Below, one piece after another: positions 1 through 7,316 of a stretch of DNA of 30,040 bases (its first letter is position 1; every line of letters begins with the position of its first letter). Under the pieces are notes generated by a model. That model had not been told where the DNA came from. It saw only the letters and a program-made list of their open reading frames with translations, and did no database searches. The translations under genes and the position numbers were made by a program. The stretch comes from Betaproteobacteria bacterium RIFCSPLOWO2_02_FULL_68_150 (GTDB taxonomy: Bacteria > Pseudomonadota > Gammaproteobacteria > Burkholderiales > SG8-39). Location of the stretch: contig MERE01000179.1 of NCBI GenBank assembly GCA_001771975.1, positions 1-30,040 of the forward strand. The letters are read 5' to 3'.

Positions 1-236
1 TCTCCCCGGCGCAGACTTCCCACGGCACGCTCGGCCCGAGCCTGAAGGGTTTCGGCAAAGTGCGCGGCAACGGCCCCGACGTACAAAAATACGTCTTCGG
101 CAAAATCTACAACGCCAAGGCCTACAGCCTCTGCTCGCACATGCCGCGGTTCGGACATAGCGGCTCGCTGACCGAGCAGCAGATGAAGGACCTGACGGCG
201 TATCTGCTCGACCCGAAATCGCCGGTGAACCAGTAG
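1..236 (+). CDS. soxX: SoxX, sulfur-oxidation c-type cytochrome (3' end only)
   Basis: The reading frame is open from base 3 to the TAG at 234-236, so this is the C-terminal ~77 residues of a protein that begins outside the window. The segment reads GPSLKGFGKVRGN, then YVFGKIYNAKAYSLCSHMPR, and ends LLDPKSPVNQ, which I recognise as the SoxX C-terminus. The Met in CSHMPRFG is the expected axial haem ligand; the CxxCH haem site would lie upstream and is not visible. In the family, SoxX pairs with SoxA in the periplasm to link thiosulfate oxidatively to the SoxYZ carrier. soxB starts 4 nt after the stop, so the two are surely co-transcribed. Confidence 0.9.
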   Translation, partial: SPAQTSHGTLGPSLKGFGKVRGNGPDVQKYVFGKIYNAKAYSLCSHMPRFGHSGSLTEQQMKDLTAYLLDPKSPVNQ

Positions 237-240
237 CAAA

Positions 241-1932
241 TTGCAGCGCCGCGAGTTTCTGAGGTTGCTTGCGCTCGCGGCAGCCGCCGGGGCGTCGCTG
301 CGCCCCGAGCGCTCGATCGCGCAGGCCGCCGACGAACTCTACGACGTGCCGAAGTTCGGCAACGTCGGCCTGCTCCACTTCACCGATTGCCACGCGCAGC
401 TGCTGCCGGTTCACTTCCGTGAGCCGAACGTGAACCTCGGCGCGGGCGACGCGGCGGGGCGGCCGCCCCACCTGGTCGGCGACGCGCTGCTGCGGCAGTT
501 CCGGATTGCCGCCGGCAGCGCGCTGGCGCACGCCTACACCTTTCTCGACTTCGAGCGCGCCGCGCGGCGCTACGGCAAGGTCGGCGGCTTCGCGCATCTC
601 GCCACGCTCGTGAAGCGCCTGCGCGCCGATCGCCCCGGAGCGCTGCTGCTGGATGGCGGCGACACCTGGCAGGGTTCGGCGACCGCACTCTGGACCAAGG
701 GCGCCGACATGATCGGGGCGCAGAAGCTCCTCGGCGTCGATTTCACGACGGGGCACTGGGAGTTCACCTATGGCGCTGAGCGGGTGAAACAGGTGGTGGA
801 CAAGGAACTCGCGCCAATTGAATTCCTGGCGCAGAACGTCAAGACCACGGATTTCGAAGATCCGGTCTTCAAGCCGTACGCGCTGCGCACGGTGAACGGG
901 GTGCCGCTCGCGATCGTCGGCCAGGCGTTTCCCTACACGCCGATCGCCAACCCGCGCCACTTGGTGCCTGACTGGACCTTCGGCATCCAGGAGCCGCGCC
1001 TGCAGCAACTGGTGGATGAAGTGCGCGCCAAGGGCGCGCGGATCGTGGTGCTGCTATCGCACAACGGCATGGATGTGGACGTGAAGCTCGCGGCGCGCGT
1101 GCGCGGCATCGACGTGATCCTCGGCGGCCATACGCATGACGGCGTGCCGGCACCGACCGTGGTCGGCAGGACACTCGTGACCAATGCCGGCTCGAACGGA
1201 AAATTCCTCGCGGTGCTCGATCTGGACGCGCGCGATGGGCGCATCGCTGGCTACCGCTACCGGCTGCTGCCGGTGTTCGCCAACCTGCTGCCGCCGGACC
1301 CGGCGATGCAGGCCTACATCGACCGCGTTCGCGCGCCGTATGCGGTGCGCCTTGCGGAGCGCATCGCCGTGACCGAGGGCCTGCTCTACCGTCGCGGCAA
1401 CTTCAACGGCAGCTTCGACCAGCTGATCCTCGAGGCGCTGATGCAGGCGAAGGGCGCCGAGATCGCGTTTTCACCGGGCTTCCGCTGGGGCACGACGCTG
1501 CTGCCGGGGGATGCGATCACGCTCGAGCACGTCATGGATCAGACCGCGATCACCTATCCCGCGGTCACGGTCAACGAAATGACGGGTGCGCGCATCAAGG
1601 AAATCCTGGAAGACGTCTGCGACAACCTGTTCAACCCCGATCCCTACCTGCAGCAGGGCGGCGACATGGTGCGCGTCGGTGGCCTGACCTACGCCTGCGA
1701 GCCGCGCGCGAAAACGGGCAGGCGCATCTCGGATCTGCGCCTGCAGGGCAAGCCGCTCGAGGCGGACAAGACCTACCGGGTCGCCGGGTGGGCATCGGTC
1801 GGCGAAGGCGTGACCGGCGAGCCGGTCTGGGACGTCGTAGCGCGCCACCTGCGCGAGCGCAGGTCGATCGCTCCCGTCAAGCTGAACTTGCCGCGCCTGG
1901 TCGGGATCGAGCGCGACCCCGGCATCGCCTAG
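241..1932 (+). CDS. soxB: SoxB, thiosulfohydrolase (dinuclear Mn enzyme)
   Basis: This 563-residue protein is full length for SoxB, the periplasmic enzyme that hydrolytically releases sulfate from SoxYZ-bound sulfane sulfonate. A twin-arginine signal starts at R3-R4 (RREFLRL followed by an Ala-rich core), as expected for a metalloenzyme exported folded. Metallophosphoesterase/5'-nucleotidase motifs are intact: FTDCHAQ with D49 and H51, GGDTWQG around D141, GHWEFTYG around H172, LSHNGMD around H274, and GGHTHDG with H297 and H299. The start is TTG at 241, placed so that the Tat motif is retained; no ATG lies between the soxX stop and the signal. The gene is last in its operon and ends 13 nt from a convergent gene. 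Confidence 0.96.
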   Translation: MQRREFLRLLALAAAAGASLRPERSIAQAADELYDVPKFGNVGLLHFTDCHAQLLPVHFREPNVNLGAGDAAGRPPHLVGDALLRQFRIAAGSALAHAYTFLDFERAARRYGKVGGFAHLATLVKRLRADRPGALLLDGGDTWQGSATALWTKGADMIGAQKLLGVDFTTGHWEFTYGAERVKQVVDKELAPIEFLAQNVKTTDFEDPVFKPYALRTVNGVPLAIVGQAFPYTPIANPRHLVPDWTFGIQEPRLQQLVDEVRAKGARIVVLLSHNGMDVDVKLAARVRGIDVILGGHTHDGVPAPTVVGRTLVTNAGSNGKFLAVLDLDARDGRIAGYRYRLLPVFANLLPPDPAMQAYIDRVRAPYAVRLAERIAVTEGLLYRRGNFNGSFDQLILEALMQAKGAEIAFSPGFRWGTTLLPGDAITLEHVMDQTAITYPAVTVNEMTGARIKEILEDVCDNLFNPDPYLQQGGDMVRVGGLTYACEPRAKTGRRISDLRLQGKPLEADKTYRVAGWASVGEGVTGEPVWDVVARHLRERRSIAPVKLNLPRLVGIERDPGIA

Positions 1933-1945
1933 CCCCGGGGCGGGA

Positions 1946-3640
1946 TCAGGGTTTCATAGGCGCATCGGCGACGCCGGTTGCCGCCCCGAGACGCCCGAGT
2001 TCCAGGTCTGCGCCGCGATAGCCGAGCGAGGCCGCCTTGCGGTAACGCTGCTTCGCCTCCTCGATTCGATCGAGTTTTTCGAGCACCAGGCCGACCCGGT
2101 GCTGCGCGATGCCGCTCGCCGGCTGCATGTCGGCGGCACGAACGAAATACGCCAGCGCGCGATCGTATTGCTCGAGTTGCGTGTGGATCGCGCCGCGCGC
2201 ATAGACGCATTGCCAGGTGCCCGGATAGGTGGCCATGCAGCGCTCGGCGGCGGCGATCGCCTTGTCCGGCTGCCCGCTGTAGAGATACTCGCGACCGACC
2301 TCGTACAGCACGCGCGAGCCCCATGGAACCGGGCCGTGCGCAAGCTTGCCTGCGGCATCCTCCCAGAGGCGCAGCGGAGTGGAGAACGACACCAGACGAT
2401 CGTGCGCCTGGAAAAGCAGTGCCGGGCACGTCAGGGCAAAGGCCGCGAGCGCAACCCGGCTGTCGAGATAGCTGAAAATCGCAGCGACCGCGATCGCGAT
2501 CCCGGGCGCCCAGAGGTAACTCCGGTAGAGCACGAACGGCTCCTGAAACCGCAGCACGCTGAGTTCCGGCAGGAACAGGATCCAGACGTACAGCATGCCG
2601 AGCCCGATCAATCCCACGTTCGCCCGCCGGCGCACCAGCAGCAGGCCGCACACACCTGCTGCCGCGAAACCAGCCACCTTGATCGCGACCCACGCCGGCG
2701 ACCAGGAGGCCAACGGGTCGATCCGCAAGTCAATTGCCATTGCGCTCGTATCCGGCCAAAGCCAGATGGCAAGGTAGCGGAAGAACAAACCGGCCTGGGT
2801 GACCGCGCTCAGCGGCCATGAGAGATCGACGCTGCCCGAACCCGAACTCGCCTCGATCTGTCCGGCGATTTCGACCAGGTGCGGTTCGTACGCCTGTCCG
2901 AACAGCTGTTTGCCGAGCATCAGCACCAGCACGAACAGCGCTGCCGGCGCACACGCGGCCAGGTAGAGCGCGACATACCGGAGCGCAAACGCAGTTCCCG
3001 GATTCGCCAGCATCGCCAGCGGGACCGCCACGGCGGGAAGCAGCATGCTGTGCTCCTTGCAGAGGACGGCCAGGGCGTACAGGAACCCGGCCCAGACAGC
3101 GTCCGCGTAGGCGCCGCGCCGCAAACCACGCACGAGGAACAGCAGCGACAGCAGTGAAAACAGCGTCGCCAGGACGATGCTCCGCTGCACCAGATAAGCC
3201 GCCCCGTACACGGCCGCCGGATGAATCGCGAACCCGGTTGCGGCAATGGCCGCACACAGGGCTGCCCGTGATGAGCCGCCGTCGGCAGCCGTCGCTACGC
3301 CGTTGCGGGACCCCTGCAGCAACAGATAAAGCAGGCGATACAGGGCGAACGCGCAGCCGACGTGAAACAGCAGACTGACGAGGCGATGCGCCTCGATGCG
3401 CGAAAACAGGACCTCGGTGAACGCGAGCGAGAAATACGCCGGCGCCCGCGTGACCAGCCCCAGCGGATGCGTGGCGTAGTAGGAGAACAGGTTCTGCGCG
3501 AAGAAGAAGCGGTCGTCGAATACCAGCGGATTGCGCAGGAACGGAAGGTACAGGCCGCAGGCGAGGAGCGCGATCAACCCGAACGCGGCAAGGTGCAGGC
3601 CGCGCGTCGCCTCCGGGCCGAACCATCGTTGGAGTCGCAT
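1946..3640 (-). CDS. Polytopic membrane protein with C-terminal TPRs (TMTC/GT-C-like)
   Basis: This 564-residue protein has a hydrophobic N-terminal ~420 residues with many transmembrane segments, followed by TPR-like helical repeats at about 435-545. The FDDR motif near residues 41-44 after the first membrane helix, and the later HPAAVYGAAYLVQRS segment, resemble TMTC-type and other GT-C membrane glycosyltransferases, where acidic residues in the first loop bind metal or donor. That points to a lipid-linked sugar transferase acting outside the membrane, but the substrate cannot be read. It starts with ATG at 3640, with no strong ribosome binding site. It converges on soxB and diverges from the macA-like operon, so it is probably monocistronic. 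Confidence 0.6.
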   Translation of the reverse strand: MRLQRWFGPEATRGLHLAAFGLIALLACGLYLPFLRNPLVFDDRFFFAQNLFSYYATHPLGLVTRAPAYFSLAFTEVLFSRIEAHRLVSLLFHVGCAFALYRLLYLLLQGSRNGVATAADGGSSRAALCAAIAATGFAIHPAAVYGAAYLVQRSIVLATLFSLLSLLFLVRGLRRGAYADAVWAGFLYALAVLCKEHSMLLPAVAVPLAMLANPGTAFALRYVALYLAACAPAALFVLVLMLGKQLFGQAYEPHLVEIAGQIEASSGSGSVDLSWPLSAVTQAGLFFRYLAIWLWPDTSAMAIDLRIDPLASWSPAWVAIKVAGFAAAGVCGLLLVRRRANVGLIGLGMLYVWILFLPELSVLRFQEPFVLYRSYLWAPGIAIAVAAIFSYLDSRVALAAFALTCPALLFQAHDRLVSFSTPLRLWEDAAGKLAHGPVPWGSRVLYEVGREYLYSGQPDKAIAAAERCMATYPGTWQCVYARGAIHTQLEQYDRALAYFVRAADMQPASGIAQHRVGLVLEKLDRIEEAKQRYRKAASLGYRGADLELGRLGAATGVADAPMKP

Positions 3641-3726
3641 GATCGCCGGGAGATTAGCGTGTTTTTCACCGCCGCGAAGCCGGCGCAGGTGTGGCCCTCG
3701 CCCTGCGCAGCAGGACGCAGCGCACC

Positions 3727-3735
3727 TGATATCAT
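3727..3735 (+). promoter_or_regulatory. Candidate extended -10 promoter of the macA-like operon
   Basis: In the 131-nt divergent intergenic region the sequence TGATATCAT fits an extended -10 element: TG, one base, then TATCAT, which matches TATAAT at 5 of 6 positions. Transcription would begin near 3742, giving a ~30-nt leader before the ATG at 3772. No good -35 box stands 16-18 nt upstream, which is tolerated by extended -10 promoters. The rest of 3641-3771 holds nothing else I recognise. Confidence 0.4.
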
Positions 3736-3771
3736 GCCATCCGCTCCGGTTCCGCTCCGTTTCCCCACCTG

Positions 3772-5331
3772 ATGAAAATCACCTTGACGCGCGTCGCGGT
3801 GGTCCTGCTCCTGCTCGGCGCAGGCGCGGCCGTCTGGTTTTGGTACGGCGCGCGCAGCGCGTCGGGCGAAACGAAGTACCGTCTCGGCAAAGTCGAGCGC
3901 GGGCCGATCCAGGCGGTGGTGGTGGCGAGCGGCACGCTCAACGCCGTCACCACGGTGCAGGTCGGCTCGCAGATTTCGGGACAGGTGAAGGAAATCTTCG
4001 CCGACTTCAATACCGCGGTCAAAAAGGATCAGATCATCGCGCGCATCGATCCCGCGACCTTCGAGCTGAGCGTCAATCGGGCGCGCGCGGACCTCGATGC
4101 GGCCAACAGCGCGGTTGCCGTGGCGCGCTCGGCGCTCGCCGCCCAGCAAGCCGAACTGGGCCGCGTGCGGGTGCAACTGGCCGATGCGCAGCGCGACCTC
4201 GAGCGCAAGAAGACGCTGGTCGAGAAGAACTACCTGTCGCCGGCCGAACTCGACCGCGCGCGCACCCTGTATGACGCTACGCGCGAGCAGCAGAAGGCGG
4301 GCGAGGCGCAGATCCAGGTGAACGTCTCACAGGTGGCGAGCGCGCAGGCGGCGGTCAAGCAACGCCAGGCGCTGTTGCAGCAGGCCCAGGTGGATCTGGA
4401 GCGCACCGTGATCCGGGCGCCGGTCGACGGCACCGTCATCCTGCGCAACATCGACGCCGGCCAGACCGTCGCGGCAAGCCTGCAGGCGCCGGTACTGTTC
4501 ACGATCGCCAAGGACCTGCGCGACATGCAGGTCGAGGCCGCCATCGACGAGGCGGACGTGGGACGTCTGCGGGTCGGCCAGGCCGCCGCGTTCACCGTCG
4601 ATGCCTTTCCACGGCGCAATTTCGCCGGCGAGATCCGGCAGGTGCGCAAGTCGCCGCAGACGGTGCAGAACGTCGTCAGCTATGTCGTCGTGATCTCGGC
4701 CGCCAACCCCGACCTCTCGCTGCTGCCGGGAATGACCGCCAACGTGCGCGTCGTGGTGGACCGCCGTGACAGCGTGCTCAAGGTCGCCAACGCCGCGCTG
4801 CGCTTCCGGGCGTCGGGTTCCGCGGAGGCCAAGCCGGCCGCCGAAGCCGCGCCGGCACAGCAGGCGGGCGGCGCCGCGGTACAGCAGTTCCGGCAACGGC
4901 TGCTCGACGAGCTCAAGCCCGACGGCTCCCAGAAGGCGAAGCTGGACGACATCTTCGACGACGCGCGCCGGAAGATGGCGAAGGTGCGTGACCTTGCGAA
5001 CGAAGGCGAGCGGCGCAAGCAGGTCGAGCGCATCCGCGCCGAGTCGGGCACGCGTATCGCGGAAATCCTCTCTCCCGAGCAGCGCGCTGCCTATGAACGG
5101 CTGCTCGGCGAGTTGGGGGGGCGCGGCTCCGCTGCCTCCACCGGGCGCATCTGGATCCAGGATGAAAGCGGCCAGCCCAGAGCGGTCGAGGTGCGCACCG
5201 GGCTCTCGGACGGCACCAGCACCGAGCTGGTGTCAGGGCCGCTGAACGAAGGCGACGGCGTGATTCTCGGCGTTGCGGAAAAGCCGGGCGAGAAGAAAGC
5301 CGGCGGCCCGACCGGACCGCGCCTGTTCTGA
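3772..5331 (+). CDS. MacA-like periplasmic adaptor protein (HlyD/RND-adaptor family)
   Basis: This is a 519-residue membrane fusion protein that would bridge an inner-membrane ABC transporter to an outer-membrane channel. Residues 1-25 form a signal/anchor helix. A lipoyl-type half motif follows (VVASGTLNAV, QVGSQISGQV), then a long coiled-coil hairpin at about 105-205, the second lipoyl half (RAPVDGTVILRN), and beta-barrel and membrane-proximal parts. Unusually, residues ~347-455 interrupt the membrane-proximal region with an Ala/Pro-rich linker and a charged helical stretch containing LSPEQRAAYERL, reminiscent of the LTxxQ motif of Spy/CpxP. Its TGA overlaps the ATG of the ATPase gene (TGATG), which implies translational coupling. 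The exported substrate is unknown. Confidence 0.85.
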   Translation: MKITLTRVAVVLLLLGAGAAVWFWYGARSASGETKYRLGKVERGPIQAVVVASGTLNAVTTVQVGSQISGQVKEIFADFNTAVKKDQIIARIDPATFELSVNRARADLDAANSAVAVARSALAAQQAELGRVRVQLADAQRDLERKKTLVEKNYLSPAELDRARTLYDATREQQKAGEAQIQVNVSQVASAQAAVKQRQALLQQAQVDLERTVIRAPVDGTVILRNIDAGQTVAASLQAPVLFTIAKDLRDMQVEAAIDEADVGRLRVGQAAAFTVDAFPRRNFAGEIRQVRKSPQTVQNVVSYVVVISAANPDLSLLPGMTANVRVVVDRRDSVLKVANAALRFRASGSAEAKPAAEAAPAQQAGGAAVQQFRQRLLDELKPDGSQKAKLDDIFDDARRKMAKVRDLANEGERRKQVERIRAESGTRIAEILSPEQRAAYERLLGELGGRGSAASTGRIWIQDESGQPRAVEVRTGLSDGTSTELVSGPLNEGDGVILGVAEKPGEKKAGGPTGPRLF

Positions 5332-6065
5332 TGGCGGCGGCGCTCATCCGGACGCGCGACCTCGCCCGTACCTATCAGTTCGGGGACACGGAGGTGCGTG
5401 CGCTCGACGGCGTGACGATCGAAGTCGGCACGGGCGAATTCGTCGCCGTGATGGGGCCGTCGGGATCCGGCAAGTCCACCTTCATGAACGTGCTCGGCTG
5501 TCTCGACCGGCCGAGCCGCGGCGAGTACTTCCTGGACGGTCATGCGGTCGCGGCGCTCGCCGACGACGCACTCGCCGCGTTTCGCAACCGCTACATCGGT
5601 TTCGTGTTCCAGAACTTCAACCTGCTGCCGCGCACCAGCGCGCTGGAAAACGTCGAGCTGCCGCTGATCTACGCCGGCATCGCGGCGCGCGAGCGCCGGC
5701 TGCGGGCGGCCGAAATGATCGCCAAGGTCGGCCTGGCGGCGCGCGCCCATCACCAGCCGGCGCAGCTCTCCGGCGGGCAGCAGCAGCGCGTCGCAATCGC
5801 GCGCGCCCTGGTGACGCGGCCCCGGCTCATCCTCGCCGACGAGCCGACCGGGGCGCTCGATTCGCGCACCAGCCTGGAGATCATGGCGCTGCTGCAGGAG
5901 CTGAACCACGCGGGCATGACGGTCGTGATCGTGACGCACGAGACCGACATCGCGCGCTTCGCGCGCCGCGTGCTCAGGTTCCGCGACGGGCGCATCGTTG
6001 CCGACGAGGCCAACGACCCCTTGGACGCGGCGCGCATGTTTGCCGAGGAGCCGGCGCACGCATGA
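5331..6065 (+). CDS. MacB/LolD-type ABC transporter ATP-binding protein
   Basis: This 244-residue protein is a complete single nucleotide-binding domain. The Walker A motif GPSGSGKST is at residues 42-50, the signature LSGGQQQR at 146-153, and Walker B with catalytic Glu (LILADEPTG) has D170 and E171. The family energises MacB/LolCDE-type mechanotransmission exporters at the cytoplasmic face. Here the ATPase is a separate protein, whereas in E. coli MacB the ATPase and permease are fused. It overlaps the adaptor gene by one base upstream and the permease gene by four bases (ATGA) downstream, so the three proteins are almost certainly made in step. Confidence 0.93.
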   Translation: MAAALIRTRDLARTYQFGDTEVRALDGVTIEVGTGEFVAVMGPSGSGKSTFMNVLGCLDRPSRGEYFLDGHAVAALADDALAAFRNRYIGFVFQNFNLLPRTSALENVELPLIYAGIAARERRLRAAEMIAKVGLAARAHHQPAQLSGGQQQRVAIARALVTRPRLILADEPTGALDSRTSLEIMALLQELNHAGMTVVIVTHETDIARFARRVLRFRDGRIVADEANDPLDAARMFAEEPAHA

Positions 6066-7294
6066 ACCTCCTGGCACTGCTGCGTGTCGCCCTGCGTGCG
6101 CTCGCGGTCAACAAGCTGCGCAGCCTCCTCACCATGCTCGGCATCATCATCGGGGTCGGCGCGGTGATCGTGATGATCGCGGTCGGCTCGGGGGCCCAGG
6201 CGCGCGTCGAGGAGCAGATCCGCTCGCTCGGCTCGAATCTGCTGCTGATCCTTTCCGGCGCCACCACCTCGGGCGGCGTGCGCATGGGCTTCGGCTCCAA
6301 CCTCACCCTGACCGAGGACGACGCCGCGGCGATTCCGCGCGAGATCCCGGAAGTCATGGCGGCGCCGGCGCTGCGCGGCTCGGCGCAGATCGTGTGGGGC
6401 AACCAGAACTGGTCCACCATCATCTTCGGCGTCACGCCTGAATACCTCGAAGTGCGCCAGTGGGAGATCGCCGCGGGCCGCAGTTTCGATGCCACCGACA
6501 TGGCCGGCGCGGCCAAGGTGTGCCTGGTCGGACAGACGGTCGCCCGCCAGCTCTTCGGCGGCGTCGACCCCGTGGGGCAGTCGATCCGCGTGCGGCGCGT
6601 GCCTTTCACGGTCATCGGCGTGCTCGTAGGCAAGGGCCAGAGCATGATGGGGTCCGATCAGGACGACCTCGTGATCATGCCGATCAGCACCGCGCGCAAG
6701 CGCGTGCTCGGCGCCGCCAACCTGGCCAAGCAGCGCAGCGTCGGCACGATCTGGGTCAAGGTGCCCGAAGGCAACGACATGAAGGCTGCCGAGGAGCAGG
6801 TGCGCGGGCTGCTGCGGCAGCGCCACCGCCTGCAGCCCGGTCAGGACGACGATTTCTCGCTGCGCAACCTCGAGGAGGTGGCGGCCGCGCAGGAGGCCTC
6901 GAGCCGCGTGCTGGCGCTGCTGCTCGCGGCGGTCGCGTCGGTGTCGCTGGTGGTCGGCGGCATCGGCATCATGAACATCATGCTGGTCTCCGTCACCGAG
7001 CGCACGCGCGAGATCGGCCTGCGGCGCGCCGTCGGCGCGCGCACCCGGGACATCCTCGGCCAGTTCCTGGTGGAGGCGGTGACGCTCTCGCTGATCGGAG
7101 GGCTCGCCGGCATCCTGCTGGGCGTGGGGGCGGCCTACGCCATCGCCCAGTTCGCCGGCTGGCGCATCGTGCTTTCGCCGGACGCGGTCATCCTCGCGGT
7201 CGCGTTTGCTTTCGCGATCGGCGTGTTTTTCGGCTTCTACCCGGCACGCAAGGCCGCGTACCTGAATCCGGTCGAGGCGTTGCGGTTCGAGTGA
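6062..7294 (+). CDS. MacB-type ABC transporter permease (FtsX family)
   Basis: The start is the ATG at 6062, within the ATGA overlap with the ATPase gene; the frame is open further upstream but conserved permease sequence begins here. The 410-residue product has the MacB layout: a first membrane helix at about 21-42, a large periplasmic MacB_PCD-type domain, and three further helices at about 282-305, 336-358 and 373-393. The conserved cytoplasmic stretch ERTREIGLRRAVGAR and the terminal NPVEALRFE are typical of FtsX/MacB permeases. With its two upstream partners it would form a tripartite exporter. An outer-membrane TolC-like partner is not encoded in this window. Confidence 0.93.
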   Translation: MNLLALLRVALRALAVNKLRSLLTMLGIIIGVGAVIVMIAVGSGAQARVEEQIRSLGSNLLLILSGATTSGGVRMGFGSNLTLTEDDAAAIPREIPEVMAAPALRGSAQIVWGNQNWSTIIFGVTPEYLEVRQWEIAAGRSFDATDMAGAAKVCLVGQTVARQLFGGVDPVGQSIRVRRVPFTVIGVLVGKGQSMMGSDQDDLVIMPISTARKRVLGAANLAKQRSVGTIWVKVPEGNDMKAAEEQVRGLLRQRHRLQPGQDDDFSLRNLEEVAAAQEASSRVLALLLAAVASVSLVVGGIGIMNIMLVSVTERTREIGLRRAVGARTRDILGQFLVEAVTLSLIGGLAGILLGVGAAYAIAQFAGWRIVLSPDAVILAVAFAFAIGVFFGFYPARKAAYLNPVEALRFE

Positions 7295-7316
7295 GCGGCG
7301 CGTTCGCGGCAAGGAC

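Noticed and set aside
1932..1941. GCCCCGGGGC palindrome between soxB and the convergent membrane-protein gene.
   Set aside because: It has no loop and no T-run, and such short GC palindromes are expected by chance in DNA of this composition.
5273..6061. Upstream extension of the permease frame, which could suggest a fused or frameshifted MacB.
   Set aside because: The extension is out-of-frame sequence over the intact ATPase gene; the ATGA overlap at 6062 shows two separate, coupled genes and no frameshift.
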